DNA of 48,869 nucleotides, from the NCBI GenBank assembly GCA_902546795.1, contig CACCLK010000005.1, forward strand, positions 1 to 48,869. Direction: 5' to 3'. The DNA is from an uncultured Pelagibacteraceae bacterium (GTDB taxonomy: Bacteria > Pseudomonadota > Alphaproteobacteria > Pelagibacterales > Pelagibacteraceae). Shown here in pieces: positions 27,014 through 35,407 of the stretch. The notes beneath the pieces were generated by a model, which saw only the letters and a program-made list of their open reading frames with translations, did no database searches and was not told the origin of the DNA. A program made the position numbers and the translations under genes. Each line of letters begins with the position of its first letter. Positions within the stretch are counted from its first letter, which is position 1.

Positions 27014-28299
27014 TGAAAAACGTAGTTGTTATAGGATCTCAATGGGGTGATGAAGGAAAAGGAAAAATTGTTGATTGGTTATCCAGTGAAGCAGATGTTG
27101 TAATCCGTTTTCAAGGTGGTCATAATGCAGGTCACACTCTTGTAATAGACGGGGTAACTTATAAGCTTAGATTATTACCATCTGGTATAGTCAGAAAAAA
27201 TAAAATTTCAATAATTGGAAATGGTGTTGTTGTTGATCCATGGGCACTTCTTGAAGAAATTAAAGAAATTAGATCAAAAGGTGTTGAAGTTGATGAAAAA
27301 AATTTAATATTATCTGAGTCTGCAAATCTTATTCTTCCTTTTCATAAAGAAATGGATGAAATAAGAGAGGATGCAGCAGGAAAGTCAAAAATTGGAACTA
27401 CTAGAAGAGGGATTGGACCTGCCTACGAAGATAAAGTAGGAAGAAGATCTATAAGAGTAATGGATTTAATTTCAGAGAGAAATCTGGATCAGAGATTAGA
27501 AAAAGTTTTGTCTCATCACAATGCAATAAGAAAAGGTCTAAACAAGAAAATCTTTGAAAAAGAACAATTAAAAAAAGATCTTTTAAAAATAGCTCCAGAA
27601 ATTTTAAAGTTTTCAAAACCAGTATGGAAAAAAATATCAGACTTTAAGAAAGAAAATAAAAAAATACTTTTCGAGGGAGCGCAAGGCGTATTGTTAGATG
27701 TGGATCATGGCACGTATCCATACGTAACCTCTTCAAATACAGTTGCATCATCAGCCGCTACTGGTTCTGGATGCGGCTTGGACACGATTAATTATGTTTT
27801 AGGCATTACTAAAGCATATACTACTAGAGTAGGAGAGGGACCGTTTCCAACAGAGTTGAAAAATGAAATTGGAGAACTGCTCGGAAGTAGAGGAAAAGAA
27901 TTTGGAACTGTAACAAGTAGAAAAAGAAGATGTGGCTGGTTTGATGGAGTTTTGGTTCGCCAAACAATAAAAATCTCTGGTATTAATGGTATAGCTCTTA
28001 CGAAACTTGATGTGCTTGATGAATTAGAAGAAATAAAAATTTGTATAGCTTACGAACTTGATGGAAAGAAAATAGATTATCTTCCCGCCGCTGTTGAAGA
28101 TCAGTTAAAAGTGAAGCCTATTTATAAAAGCTTTCAAGGCTGGAGGACTTCTACAAGAGGAATAAAGAATTTTGATAAACTACCACCAAATGCTAAAAAA
28201 TATATTAATGAACTTGAAAAGTTCATTGAGACAAAAGTTTCAAGTATTTCAACAAGTCCTGAAAGAGAAGATACTATACTTATTGAAAATCCTTTTTAA
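27013..28299 (+). CDS. purA: Adenylosuccinate synthetase
   Basis: A 428-residue GTP-dependent enzyme making adenylosuccinate from IMP and aspartate, the first committed step to AMP. The P-loop [14 protein letters not shown] near residues 8-21 contains the catalytic aspartate (D13), followed by [11 protein letters not shown] with the catalytic histidine. Later segments such as [14 protein letters not shown] and [20 protein letters not shown] are characteristic. Its stop shares a palindromic TTAA with the stop of rpoH on the other strand. Confidence 0.97.
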   Translation: MKNVVVIGSQWGDEGKGKIVDWLSSEADVVIRFQGGHNAGHTLVIDGVTYKLRLLPSGIVRKNKISIIGNGVVVDPWALLEEIKEIRSKGVEVDEKNLILSESANLILPFHKEMDEIREDAAGKSKIGTTRRGIGPAYEDKVGRRSIRVMDLISERNLDQRLEKVLSHHNAIRKGLNKKIFEKEQLKKDLLKIAPEILKFSKPVWKKISDFKKENKKILFEGAQGVLLDVDHGTYPYVTSSNTVASSAATGSGCGLDTINYVLGITKAYTTRVGEGPFPTELKNEIGELLGSRGKEFGTVTSRKRRCGWFDGVLVRQTIKISGINGIALTKLDVLDELEEIKICIAYELDGKKIDYLPAAVEDQLKVKPIYKSFQGWRTSTRGIKNFDKLPPNAKKYINELEKFIETKVSSISTSPEREDTILIENPF

Positions 28300-29195
28300 T
28301 ATTTTGAAATCAAGTTTTTTGATTTTGATGCATTTATCATGCTTTTTTGTAGTTTTTCAAAAGCTTTGGTTTCAATTTGACGAATTCTTTCCCTACTAAT
28401 TTTATATTTTTTGCTTAATTCATCCAAGGTTTTAGGATTTTCACTTAGCCTTCTAGCTTGAATGATTTCTTTTTCTCTCTGATTTAAAATTTTAATTGCA
28501 TTATTTAAAAGATCTTTTTTATCCTCATATTCTTGTTTTTGAGAGATAATTAGCTCTTGATCTAAACTATCATCTACTAGCCAATCTTGCCATTCAGTAG
28601 TGCTTCCTTCAGATTTAATTGGATCGTTCAAAGATTTTTCTTGACCCATCATCCTTCTATTCATATTCACAACTTCACTTTTATCTACATCTAAGCGTTT
28701 TGATATTTCATTTACTTGAGAGTCTTTTAAATCTCCCTCTTGGTCAGGAGCAATTTGGCTTTTAATCTTTTTTAAATTAAAAAAAAGTTTCTTTTGGGCA
28801 GTTGTTGTTCCCATTTTTACAAGACTCCATGACTTTAATACATATTCCTGAATTGCTGCTTTTATCCACCACATAGCATATGTTGCTAATCTAAAACCTT
28901 TGTCTGGATCAAATTTTTTAACCGCTTGCATCAAACCAATATTTCCTTCAGAGATTAATTCGTTAATTGGTAGACCATAACCTCTGTAACCCATTGCAAT
29001 CTTAGCTACTAATCTTAGATGACTTGTTACTAGTTTATGAGCCGATTTAATATTTCCATTTTCTCTCCAATTTTTTGCCAACGTATATTCCTCTTCAGCA
29101 TCCAACATTGGAAATTTTTTAATTTGGGTTAAATATAATGATAGACCTCCAACTGATGGTGAGGGTAGGTTTTTGATATTTTTATCTGAGCTCAT
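28296..29195 (-). CDS. rpoH: RNA polymerase sigma factor RpoH (sigma-32 type)
   Basis: A 299-residue sigma-70 family factor lacking region 1.1. Region 2 shows [17 protein letters not shown] and [19 protein letters not shown]; the RpoH-box-like [13 protein letters not shown] lies near 133-145 and separates it from vegetative sigma factors; region 4 ends with a helix-turn-helix ([20 protein letters not shown]). It directs heat-shock and envelope-stress transcription. The rluD-rpoH pair is a common alphaproteobacterial arrangement. Only 32 bp separate it from rluD, containing an imperfectly characterised AGCAT/ATGCT inverted repeat. Confidence 0.95.
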   Translation of the reverse strand: MSSDKNIKNLPSPSVGGLSLYLTQIKKFPMLDAEEEYTLAKNWRENGNIKSAHKLVTSHLRLVAKIAMGYRGYGLPINELISEGNIGLMQAVKKFDPDKGFRLATYAMWWIKAAIQEYVLKSWSLVKMGTTTAQKKLFFNLKKIKSQIAPDQEGDLKDSQVNEISKRLDVDKSEVVNMNRRMMGQEKSLNDPIKSEGSTTEWQDWLVDDSLDQELIISQKQEYEDKKDLLNNAIKILNQREKEIIQARRLSENPKTLDELSKKYKISRERIRQIETKAFEKLQKSMINASKSKNLISKY

Positions 29196-29227
29196 AGCAT
29201 GTTAGATATATGCTTAGACTTTATTTT

Positions 29228-30211
29228 TCAACCATCTAGTTTTTCAAGAAAATTAAGCAATTTTTTAAATTTTCTTGGCGGTCCTTTTTCAAAAAATAGC
29301 TTTTTATTGTTCCTAGGATGAGCAAAGCCTAAGCACTGTGCGTGTAAGGCTTGTCCGTCAAAAGCATATAAAATTTTTTCAAAATCTTTATCAATTTTCC
29401 TAAAAATTAAGTTTTTTTTACCATATTGTTGATCACCTATTAAATTAACTTTTTTATATTTCATATGAACTCTAATTTGATGAGTCCTACCAGTTTCTAA
29501 AGAACATTCTATTAAGCTGATTCTTGGCACATTTTTGATATTAAAAACTCTTAAAGTTTTATAATTTGTTATTGCGTTTTTACCTCTTAATTCATTTACC
29601 TCCATCAATTGTCTATTCTTTTTACTTCTTGAGATTTTTGTTACAATTGAACCGTTTAAGGGTCTAATAACACCCCAAATCAAAGCTATGTATTTTCTTT
29701 GAATGGAATGGTTGCTAAATTGCTCCCCTAACTTCGAATGAGTGAAATTATTTTTTGCAACTACTAATAATCCACTTGTCTGTTTGTCTATTCTATGAAC
29801 AATACCAGGTCTTGAACTTCCATTTAATGAGGAAAGTTTATTCTTACATTTATGAATTAGAGCATTTACTAAAGTATTTCTATGATTCCCAGCTCCAGGA
29901 TGGACGACCATGCCAGCTGACTTATTTATTATAATAAGATCATTGTCCTCAAATACAATATCTAGTTTGATTTTTTGAGGCTTAATATCAATTTTCTTAT
30001 CTTCAATTAAAGAAACCGTTATATTTTGGCTTTCAAATATTTTCTTTGATGGGGAATTTACTACTTTCTTATTAACTTGTACATTATCACTTAGAATTAT
30101 TTTTTTGATATAGGATCGAGTGAAATCCTTTAATCTTTCTGTGAGCAACTTATCTAGCCTCTTTCCAGCGTCTTCCTTTATAGTAAAAAATTTGATTGTT
30201 TTATTTTTCAT
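29228..30211 (-). CDS. rluD: Ribosomal large subunit pseudouridine synthase, RluD family
   Basis: A 327-residue pseudouridine synthase. An N-terminal S4 RNA-binding domain (about residues 17-60) is followed by the catalytic domain with the signature VHRIDKQTSGLLVVAK, in which D142 is the catalytic aspartate, and by ETGRTHQIRVHM. RluD modifies helix 69 of 23S rRNA; RluC/RluA-type specificity cannot be excluded by eye. It is divergent from tRNA-Arg across just 23 bp, so a promoter for that tRNA must lie partly inside this gene. Confidence 0.9.
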   Translation of the reverse strand: MKNKTIKFFTIKEDAGKRLDKLLTERLKDFTRSYIKKIILSDNVQVNKKVVNSPSKKIFESQNITVSLIEDKKIDIKPQKIKLDIVFEDNDLIIINKSAGMVVHPGAGNHRNTLVNALIHKCKNKLSSLNGSSRPGIVHRIDKQTSGLLVVAKNNFTHSKLGEQFSNHSIQRKYIALIWGVIRPLNGSIVTKISRSKKNRQLMEVNELRGKNAITNYKTLRVFNIKNVPRISLIECSLETGRTHQIRVHMKYKKVNLIGDQQYGKKNLIFRKIDKDFEKILYAFDGQALHAQCLGFAHPRNNKKLFFEKGPPRKFKKLLNFLEKLDG

Positions 30212-30234
30212 TTAAATTTAAATTATAGTCATTT

Positions 30235-30311
30235 GCGTTCGTAGCTCAACTGGATAGAGCGTCTGACTTCGGATCAGAAGGTTGAGGGTTCAAATCCTTC
30301 CGGGCGCACCA
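30235..30311 (+). tRNA. tRNA-Arg (TCG)
   Basis: Acceptor GCGTTCG pairs with CGGGCGC (two G-U pairs), the D stem is GCTC/GAGC, the anticodon stem TCTGA/TCAGA encloses CTTCGGA with anticodon TCG, and the T stem GAGGG/CCTTC has one G-T pair. CCA is encoded. The 3' end is three bases from the stop codon of the converging GT17 gene. A TATAGT hexamer at 30224-30229 would place a start site near the mature 5' end, but this is weak. Confidence 0.96.
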
Positions 30312-30314
30312 ACT

Positions 30315-31118
30315 TCAGACAATCCATTTTGAAAATTTTACTTGATTCTCAACTATATAGTTTGGGAAAGTGTTATCTATAGATATTTTTTTTAATTCAA
30401 AACCTCTTTGAAAAATATCCTCACCACTTATTATTTTTTCTTTAATTTTTTGAATATCTGTAAATTGATTTTTGTTAAATTCACCGTGTGAAAAAGATTT
30501 AATCTTTTCTGCAATTTGCTCTGGTGACTGAAGAAAAGAAAAATGCCATCCGCCATTTACTATTTGTAAACCAAATTTATCTATCCTCCAAAATGGGTAT
30601 TTTTTAAATTTTAAGTCTCTGAGATTTTGCATAGATGATATGTTTTTTTTTTGTGTTATTTTTGATCCAATCCAATTACTTTCATTTAAGTTTTGTAAGT
30701 TTAATTTATACATAAACATTTTATGTGAAAAGGCTGTGAATTTTGTTGTCTTTTTAATTGTATTCAATTTGTTTAAATCTGGTATCTCATCAGAGTCTGA
30801 CAAAATAATAAGATCATTATCTTCTGCGTTTTTGAGACCTTCATATAGTTTATTTCTCTGATGTTTTTCTATTATCGACTCTCCTCCTTCATGATTTTTA
30901 AAATTAATATCGCCGTCAAAATCCGCAACGATATAAATGATCTTATTTCTGAATTTTAAAAAATTTTTTATATCAAAGTTCAATTCCTTTTTTTTGCCTT
31001 GATGTGTTTTTGTAGACTCTGAAATAACAAAATAATCAACAGACTTGTTAAGAATATTTAAACGTAAGTCTAGAATATGGTCTTCATTAAAATATTGAAA
31101 ACAATCATAAATTGCCAT
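30315..31118 (-). CDS. Glycosyltransferase family 17 protein
   Basis: A 267-residue protein matching the GT17 pattern (PF04724, best known for the animal beta-1,4-mannosyl-glycoprotein GlcNAc-transferase MGAT3; bacterial members are uncharacterised). Visible features: N-terminal IYDCFQYFNEDHILDLRLN, a ISESTKTHQG segment, the DXD-like LSDSDEIP at 106-113 and GGWHFSF at 189-195. No signal peptide or membrane anchor. It lies 1 bp downstream of a 2OG-Fe(II) oxygenase gene and an ABC-2 exporter, so it may decorate a glycan handled by that exporter. Substrate unknown. Confidence 0.83.
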   Translation of the reverse strand: MAIYDCFQYFNEDHILDLRLNILNKSVDYFVISESTKTHQGKKKELNFDIKNFLKFRNKIIYIVADFDGDINFKNHEGGESIIEKHQRNKLYEGLKNAEDNDLIILSDSDEIPDLNKLNTIKKTTKFTAFSHKMFMYKLNLQNLNESNWIGSKITQKKNISSMQNLRDLKFKKYPFWRIDKFGLQIVNGGWHFSFLQSPEQIAEKIKSFSHGEFNKNQFTDIQKIKEKIISGEDIFQRGFELKKISIDNTFPNYIVENQVKFSKWIV

Positions 31119-31119
31119 C

Positions 31120-31827
31120 TTATCTTTTTGTAAAAGTTGTTAATCCAATTTTTTTTCCATCTATGACTGATGACGAACAATGTAAACTTGATCGATCAAA
31201 AGTTAAAAGCGATCCAACTTCCCAATTATAAATCAACTCTACTTCTAAGCCTACTAAATTGTCTATTTTTTCATGAGATAAAAACTTTCTGTGAATTTCT
31301 TTATCAAAAGCTTTCTCACCAAACATTCCAATATGATCCTTCGATCTTATATTCTGTCCATACTTAAGATCTTTTTTTTCAAGCTCTTTCTGATCAATAG
31401 TAAAGTTAGTAGATTTTCCATAATACCTATTTTTAAAAATTACGGTGCTGCCAACCGGCGTAAGAGGGATGAGTGTTTGTTTATAGATTTGATCCTCAAA
31501 ATTGAAACCTCCATCTATATGCAATCCTATAGGGTTATAACTTTCCTGAAAAAGACCATAAATATCTTCCCCTTTTTCATCTTTTAAATTATCCATTTTA
31601 AAATCGCCAATTATCGAGCTCACTCTTTCATAAAATAATTTTTGCATTTCTTTTCCAAAATCCTGTAGCCACCTTTTTTTAATAACATTTTGTTTTTTAT
31701 TATGAACTGTTATAGGCAGTTCCCTGTAAAGTTTTAAGAAATTTTCAATTTCTTGATTATTAAAAATATTTTTTATGACCTTTGGGGGGCCTTCATTTTT
31801 TTTTATTTCTGCAATTCTTTTATGCAT
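31120..31827 (-). CDS. 2-oxoglutarate/Fe(II)-dependent oxygenase-like protein
   Basis: A 235-residue protein with the facial triad of non-haem iron oxygenases: H103-x-D105 in GLHIDGG and H216 in FDRSSLHCSS, followed by KKIGLTTFTKR, which can supply the basic residue for 2-oxoglutarate. The region between contains an extended insertion (about residues 135-195). Such enzymes hydroxylate or otherwise oxidise small molecules or side chains; the substrate cannot be read. It is fitted between the ABC permease (adjacent base) and the GT17 gene (1 bp), pointing to modification of the same exported product. Confidence 0.75.
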   Translation of the reverse strand: MHKRIAEIKKNEGPPKVIKNIFNNQEIENFLKLYRELPITVHNKKQNVIKKRWLQDFGKEMQKLFYERVSSIIGDFKMDNLKDEKGEDIYGLFQESYNPIGLHIDGGFNFEDQIYKQTLIPLTPVGSTVIFKNRYYGKSTNFTIDQKELEKKDLKYGQNIRSKDHIGMFGEKAFDKEIHRKFLSHEKIDNLVGLEVELIYNWEVGSLLTFDRSSLHCSSSVIDGKKIGLTTFTKR

Positions 31828-32619
31828 TTATTCTCCCATATTAATTAATGTTCCTCTAACCCTTGCTCCAAAATAAGATAAATAGAAAACTATTATACCA
31901 GCAATGAAATAAGCAAAAGATATAAAGAAAGCTATAAATAGTTGATTATAATTTATCAAATTATTTATTAAAATATTTCTCATTTCTTCAAAAATATGAA
32001 CAAGAGGAAGGAATTTTGCTATCATCTGTAACCATTGAGGTAGAATTTCAATAGGGTAATAGATGCAACCTAAGGGAGCTAAAAAAAATAAGCTTGCCCA
32101 TGCAATATTCTCAAAAGATGGTCCAAATCTTATCAAACCAGAAGTCACTAATAGACCCAGCGTAACCCCAAAGATATATAAACTTATAAGCAATAATAAC
32201 AAAGGAATTCCCAATTTGAAAATTGAAACACCAAAAAGAGGAATTGCAATTAACACTGCAGGCACCATTCCAATTAAAGTTCTTATTATCGCTGTTAACG
32301 TCAAGGCGCATATAATTTCTTTAAGTTTAATTGGAGCAATGAATAGATTTGTAAAATTTCTACTCCAAATTTCCTCTAAAAACATCATGTTGTAACTTAT
32401 GCTTGATCTAAACAAAAAATCATACAAAATTGCTGCCGTTAATATTATTCCAACAGTATCATTGTAATAAGTTGAGTTTAAAGTAAAGAATTTGGATATA
32501 AATCCCCATAAAAATATTTGTATCGATGGCCAATAAATTAAATCAAGAATTCTTGGAAAAGAACCCTTTATTAAGTAAATATGTCTGAGGCTAAGCCCAA
32601 AAATTTTATTCCAATTCAT
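31828..32619 (-). CDS. ABC-2 type transporter permease
   Basis: A 263-residue integral membrane protein with six or so hydrophobic helices, including WPSIQIFLWGFISKFF near 30-45 and a C-terminal FIAFFISFAYFIAGIIVFYL. The layout matches ABC-2 exporter permeases, which move drugs, lipids or polysaccharides out of the cell. It overlaps the ATPase gene upstream by four bases. The substrate is unknown; the downstream glycosyltransferase and oxygenase make a glycan or glycolipid plausible. Confidence 0.87.
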   Translation of the reverse strand: MNWNKIFGLSLRHIYLIKGSFPRILDLIYWPSIQIFLWGFISKFFTLNSTYYNDTVGIILTAAILYDFLFRSSISYNMMFLEEIWSRNFTNLFIAPIKLKEIICALTLTAIIRTLIGMVPAVLIAIPLFGVSIFKLGIPLLLLLISLYIFGVTLGLLVTSGLIRFGPSFENIAWASLFFLAPLGCIYYPIEILPQWLQMIAKFLPLVHIFEEMRNILINNLINYNQLFIAFFISFAYFIAGIIVFYLSYFGARVRGTLINMGE

Positions 32620-33344
32620 TTATTATTTTCCCTCACTATCTTTAAAAATGTTTCTTCTAAATTTTTTCTTCCATGTTTATTTATTAATTCTTCGCAAGTT
32701 CCTTGATCGACAATTTCACCACTTTTCATCATAATGATTTTATCACAAAGCCTCTCCACTTCGTTCATGTTGTGAGAAGCAAGAAGAATAGTAATTTCAT
32801 TATTTTTTTTATAATAATCTAAATAATTTCTTACAAAATCACCGATGTCTGGATCTAGACTTGCAGTTGGTTCATCCAAGAATAATATTTTTGGTTTATT
32901 TATAAGAGATTTAGCTAAAGAGACCCTATTTCGCTGACCCGATGATAATTCACCATTTTTTTTATCTATAAATAAATTTAAATCAAGATCATTTGCGATT
33001 TCATCAATTCTATCCTGAAGTTTTTTTACACCGTATAACCTGCCATAAATTTCCAAATTTTGTTTTACAGTTAATTTTTTCGGAAGTTCAACATAAGGTG
33101 AAGCAAAATTCATACAACTTAGAATTTCTGTTCTATCTGCATGATTAATATCAATACCGTCAATTTCAATACTTCCGGAAGTGGGTTTAATTAGACCTAA
33201 AAACATTCCAATAGAAGTAGTCTTTCCACATCCATTTGGGCCAAGTAAGCCTAAAGTTTTGTTTTCTTCGATAGCAAAACTTAAATTTTTAACAGCGTGT
33301 GTATCATTAAATTTTTTGGATATATTCTTTATTTCAATTTTCAT
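32616..33344 (-). CDS. ABC transporter ATP-binding protein
   Basis: A 242-residue ABC ATPase. Walker A GPNGCGKT is at 35-42, the signature ELSSGQ at 132-137, and Walker B ILFLDEPTASLDPD at 153-166, with the switch histidine in LLASHNMNEVERL. The subtype with the FLGLIKPTSGSIEIDG segment pairs with ABC-2 permeases. It powers the permease encoded immediately downstream (four-base overlap) and is itself coupled to the upstream threonylcarbamoyl-AMP synthase gene by a four-base overlap. Confidence 0.94.
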   Translation of the reverse strand: MKIEIKNISKKFNDTHAVKNLSFAIEENKTLGLLGPNGCGKTTSIGMFLGLIKPTSGSIEIDGIDINHADRTEILSCMNFASPYVELPKKLTVKQNLEIYGRLYGVKKLQDRIDEIANDLDLNLFIDKKNGELSSGQRNRVSLAKSLINKPKILFLDEPTASLDPDIGDFVRNYLDYYKKNNEITILLASHNMNEVERLCDKIIMMKSGEIVDQGTCEELINKHGRKNLEETFLKIVRENNK

Positions 33345-34300
33345 TTTTTATTAGCCGCGTGTTTCAGTCTGTCATTAATAGCAACTCCTATCCCTATATT
33401 AGGTATTTTTACAACGTGTATTTTTTTAAAGTTCATACTTTTAATCTCCCTTAATACTTTGTAAAGATTTCTAGCAGCTTCATTCAAATTAGATTTTTTA
33501 CTTAAATTAAAATTGTTAATTGAATTACTATATTTTTTTCCAAACGTAATAAAAGCGACATTTTTTCCAGCTTTTTTTTGATTCAATATCACTGGGATTC
33601 CAGGAGAATAATGCAATTTCATCATACCCGGAGATATAATTTTTTTTTGATTTTTATTTAAATCTACCTTTCTTTTTAAAGTTTTTTTAATATCATTTGA
33701 TGAAATATATCCTGGTCTAAGTATTTTGATCTTATCACTTAAGTCAACAACTGTGGACTCCAAGCCTATTCTACATTTACCTCCATCAACTATAATTTTT
33801 ATTTTATCTCTAAATTCATCATAAACATCTTCAGGGCTAACAGGGCTGATTCCTTTTGACTTATTTGCACTAGGCATAGCTAATGGAAAATTTAATTTTT
33901 TTAAAATTTTTCTTGTTCTAGAATTTTTTGGAAATCTTATTGCTACTGTATTTAAATTTGATGAAACGTAATTATTAATTTTTGATCCTTGTTTTCTTTT
34001 CAAAATAAAAGTGATAGGGCCGGGGCAAAACTTTCTATAAAGTTTAAGAAAATTTTCATTGAAGCATACATCCTTTTGTGCGCTCTTTAAGTTCAAGTAA
34101 TGAACAATTAACGGATTTTTTTTTGGTCTTTTTTTTAATTTAAAAATTTTGTTTACCGCTGACTTAGAATATGCATTACCAGCCAACCCATACACAGTTT
34201 CAGTAGGTAAAGCTACAATATGTTTTTTTTTAAGTAGCTTTATGACCTTAATAAAGGTATTTTTTTTTAATAAATTTATATTTGAATAGATTTTCTTCAT
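33341..34300 (-). CDS. tsaC: L-threonylcarbamoyladenylate synthase (Sua5/YwlC/YrdC)
   Basis: A 319-residue enzyme that makes threonylcarbamoyl-AMP from threonine, bicarbonate and ATP, the first step of t6A37 modification of tRNAs reading ANN codons. The YrdC domain shows ALPTETVYGLAGNA, KKRPKKNPLIVH, CPGPITFILKR, PSANKSKGISPV and the late GLESTVVDL. The extra ~110 residues at the C-terminus, beginning SPGMMKLHYSPG, form the Sua5 domain, so this is the long form. It heads the minus-strand run through the ABC transporter and is divergent from xseB across 20 bp. Confidence 0.93.
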   Translation of the reverse strand: MKKIYSNINLLKKNTFIKVIKLLKKKHIVALPTETVYGLAGNAYSKSAVNKIFKLKKRPKKNPLIVHYLNLKSAQKDVCFNENFLKLYRKFCPGPITFILKRKQGSKINNYVSSNLNTVAIRFPKNSRTRKILKKLNFPLAMPSANKSKGISPVSPEDVYDEFRDKIKIIVDGGKCRIGLESTVVDLSDKIKILRPGYISSNDIKKTLKRKVDLNKNQKKIISPGMMKLHYSPGIPVILNQKKAGKNVAFITFGKKYSNSINNFNLSKKSNLNEAARNLYKVLREIKSMNFKKIHVVKIPNIGIGVAINDRLKHAANKK

Positions 34301-34320
34301 AAATTAATATTATAAGATTA

Positions 34321-34542
34321 ATGAAAATTGAAAATATTCCAGCTGATATTAAAAGTAAATCTCTAAAAGAGGCTCGCGAGGAAATAAACAAGATTTTAAG
34401 TAAATTAGAGAGCTCAGATACTAATTTAGAGGATCATATCAAGGAGTACGATAGACTAATAAAATTAAATAAACACGTTGATTTATTGTTTAGAAAAAAA
34501 GTTAAAGAAATTTCACTAAAAACAAAAAAAAATGTTAAATAA
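34321..34542 (+). CDS. xseB: Exodeoxyribonuclease VII small subunit
   Basis: A 73-residue helical protein. The N-terminal helix SLKEAREEINKILSKLESS and the following LEDHIKEYDRLIKLNKHVDLLFRK match the XseB pattern. The complex with XseA degrades single-stranded DNA; xseA is not in the window. It overlaps ispA by 11 bp and precedes dxs, the common xseB-ispA-dxs order. Confidence 0.86.
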   Translation: MKIENIPADIKSKSLKEAREEINKILSKLESSDTNLEDHIKEYDRLIKLNKHVDLLFRKKVKEISLKTKKNVK

Positions 34543-35407
34543 AAAATTAATCAAAAATGGTAAGCTAATTGATATTTTTCTAAAAAATTATTTGAGGAAA
34601 CAAAAAAAAACTAATCTTTTAACTCCCATGATGTACGGTCTCTTATCTGGCGGAAAGAAAATCAGATCAAATTTAATTTTAGATATGGGGAAAATTTTTA
34701 ATTTAAAAAGAAGCAAACTTTTTTATCTTTGCGCAGCTGTAGAGTGTATTCATTCTTATTCATTAATACATGATGATTTGCCTTGTATGGATGATGATAG
34801 ATTTCGAAGAGGTAAACTTTCTACACACGTCAAGTTTGGAGAGGCACCTGCAATTCTTGCAGGAAATTCTTTGCTTACGTTAGCTTTTGAATTTTTATCA
34901 GATGAAAAATTTAAACTTCACGATAGATTAAAAATAAAATTAATAAAATCTTTAGCGATTTGTTCAGGTCACACTGGTATTGCTGGGGGCCAAGATCTTG
35001 ACTTAAAATTTGAAAATAAAAAAAGAAATCTTAATCAAATTATTGATATGCAAAGAAAAAAAACAGGAAAGTTATTCAGCTTCTGTTTTAGTTCAGTTGG
35101 TATTGTTGCAAAAAAAAATAATTCAGAAATTTTAAAGCTTGAAAAAATTGGTGAAGATATTGGTCTCTTGTTTCAAATTACCGACGATTTTTTAGATTTC
35201 ACAAGTACCAAAAAAAATACAGGCAAATTAACAAATAAAGATATAAAAAAAGGAAAAAAAACTCTAATTAGTCTTTTAGGATACAAAAGATCTTTAAAAT
35301 TTGTTAATAGTCTTGAAAAAAAGATATTGAGTAAATTAAAAAAACATGGAAGAAATGCTATAGATTTGATTAATATAATTAATTTTATTACAAAAAGAAA
35401 TTATTAA
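34532..35407 (+). CDS. ispA: Polyprenyl synthetase, farnesyl-diphosphate synthase type
   Basis: A 291-residue all-helical prenyltransferase that condenses isopentenyl diphosphate units to geranyl/farnesyl diphosphate. The first aspartate-rich motif [15 protein letters not shown] is the DDxxxxD form typical of bacterial FPP synthase, and the second is [15 protein letters not shown] binds diphosphate. Position between xseB and dxs supports IspA. A separate longer-chain enzyme (ispB) lies 4 kb downstream. Its stop overlaps dxs by one base. Confidence 0.93.
   Translation: MLNKKLIKNGKLIDIFLKNYLRKQKKTNLLTPMMYGLLSGGKKIRSNLILDMGKIFNLKRSKLFYLCAAVECIHSYSLIHDDLPCMDDDRFRRGKLSTHVKFGEAPAILAGNSLLTLAFEFLSDEKFKLHDRLKIKLIKSLAICSGHTGIAGGQDLDLKFENKKRNLNQIIDMQRKKTGKLFSFCFSSVGIVAKKNNSEILKLEKIGEDIGLLFQITDDFLDFTSTKKNTGKLTNKDIKKGKKTLISLLGYKRSLKFVNSLEKKILSKLKKHGRNAIDLINIINFITKRNY

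Noticed and set aside
30290-33400. Integrase-mediated island at tRNA-Arg
   Set aside because: I saw no integrase gene and no repeat of the tRNA 3' end at the far side of the cassette, so a mobile element cannot be claimed, only an accessory-looking cassette.
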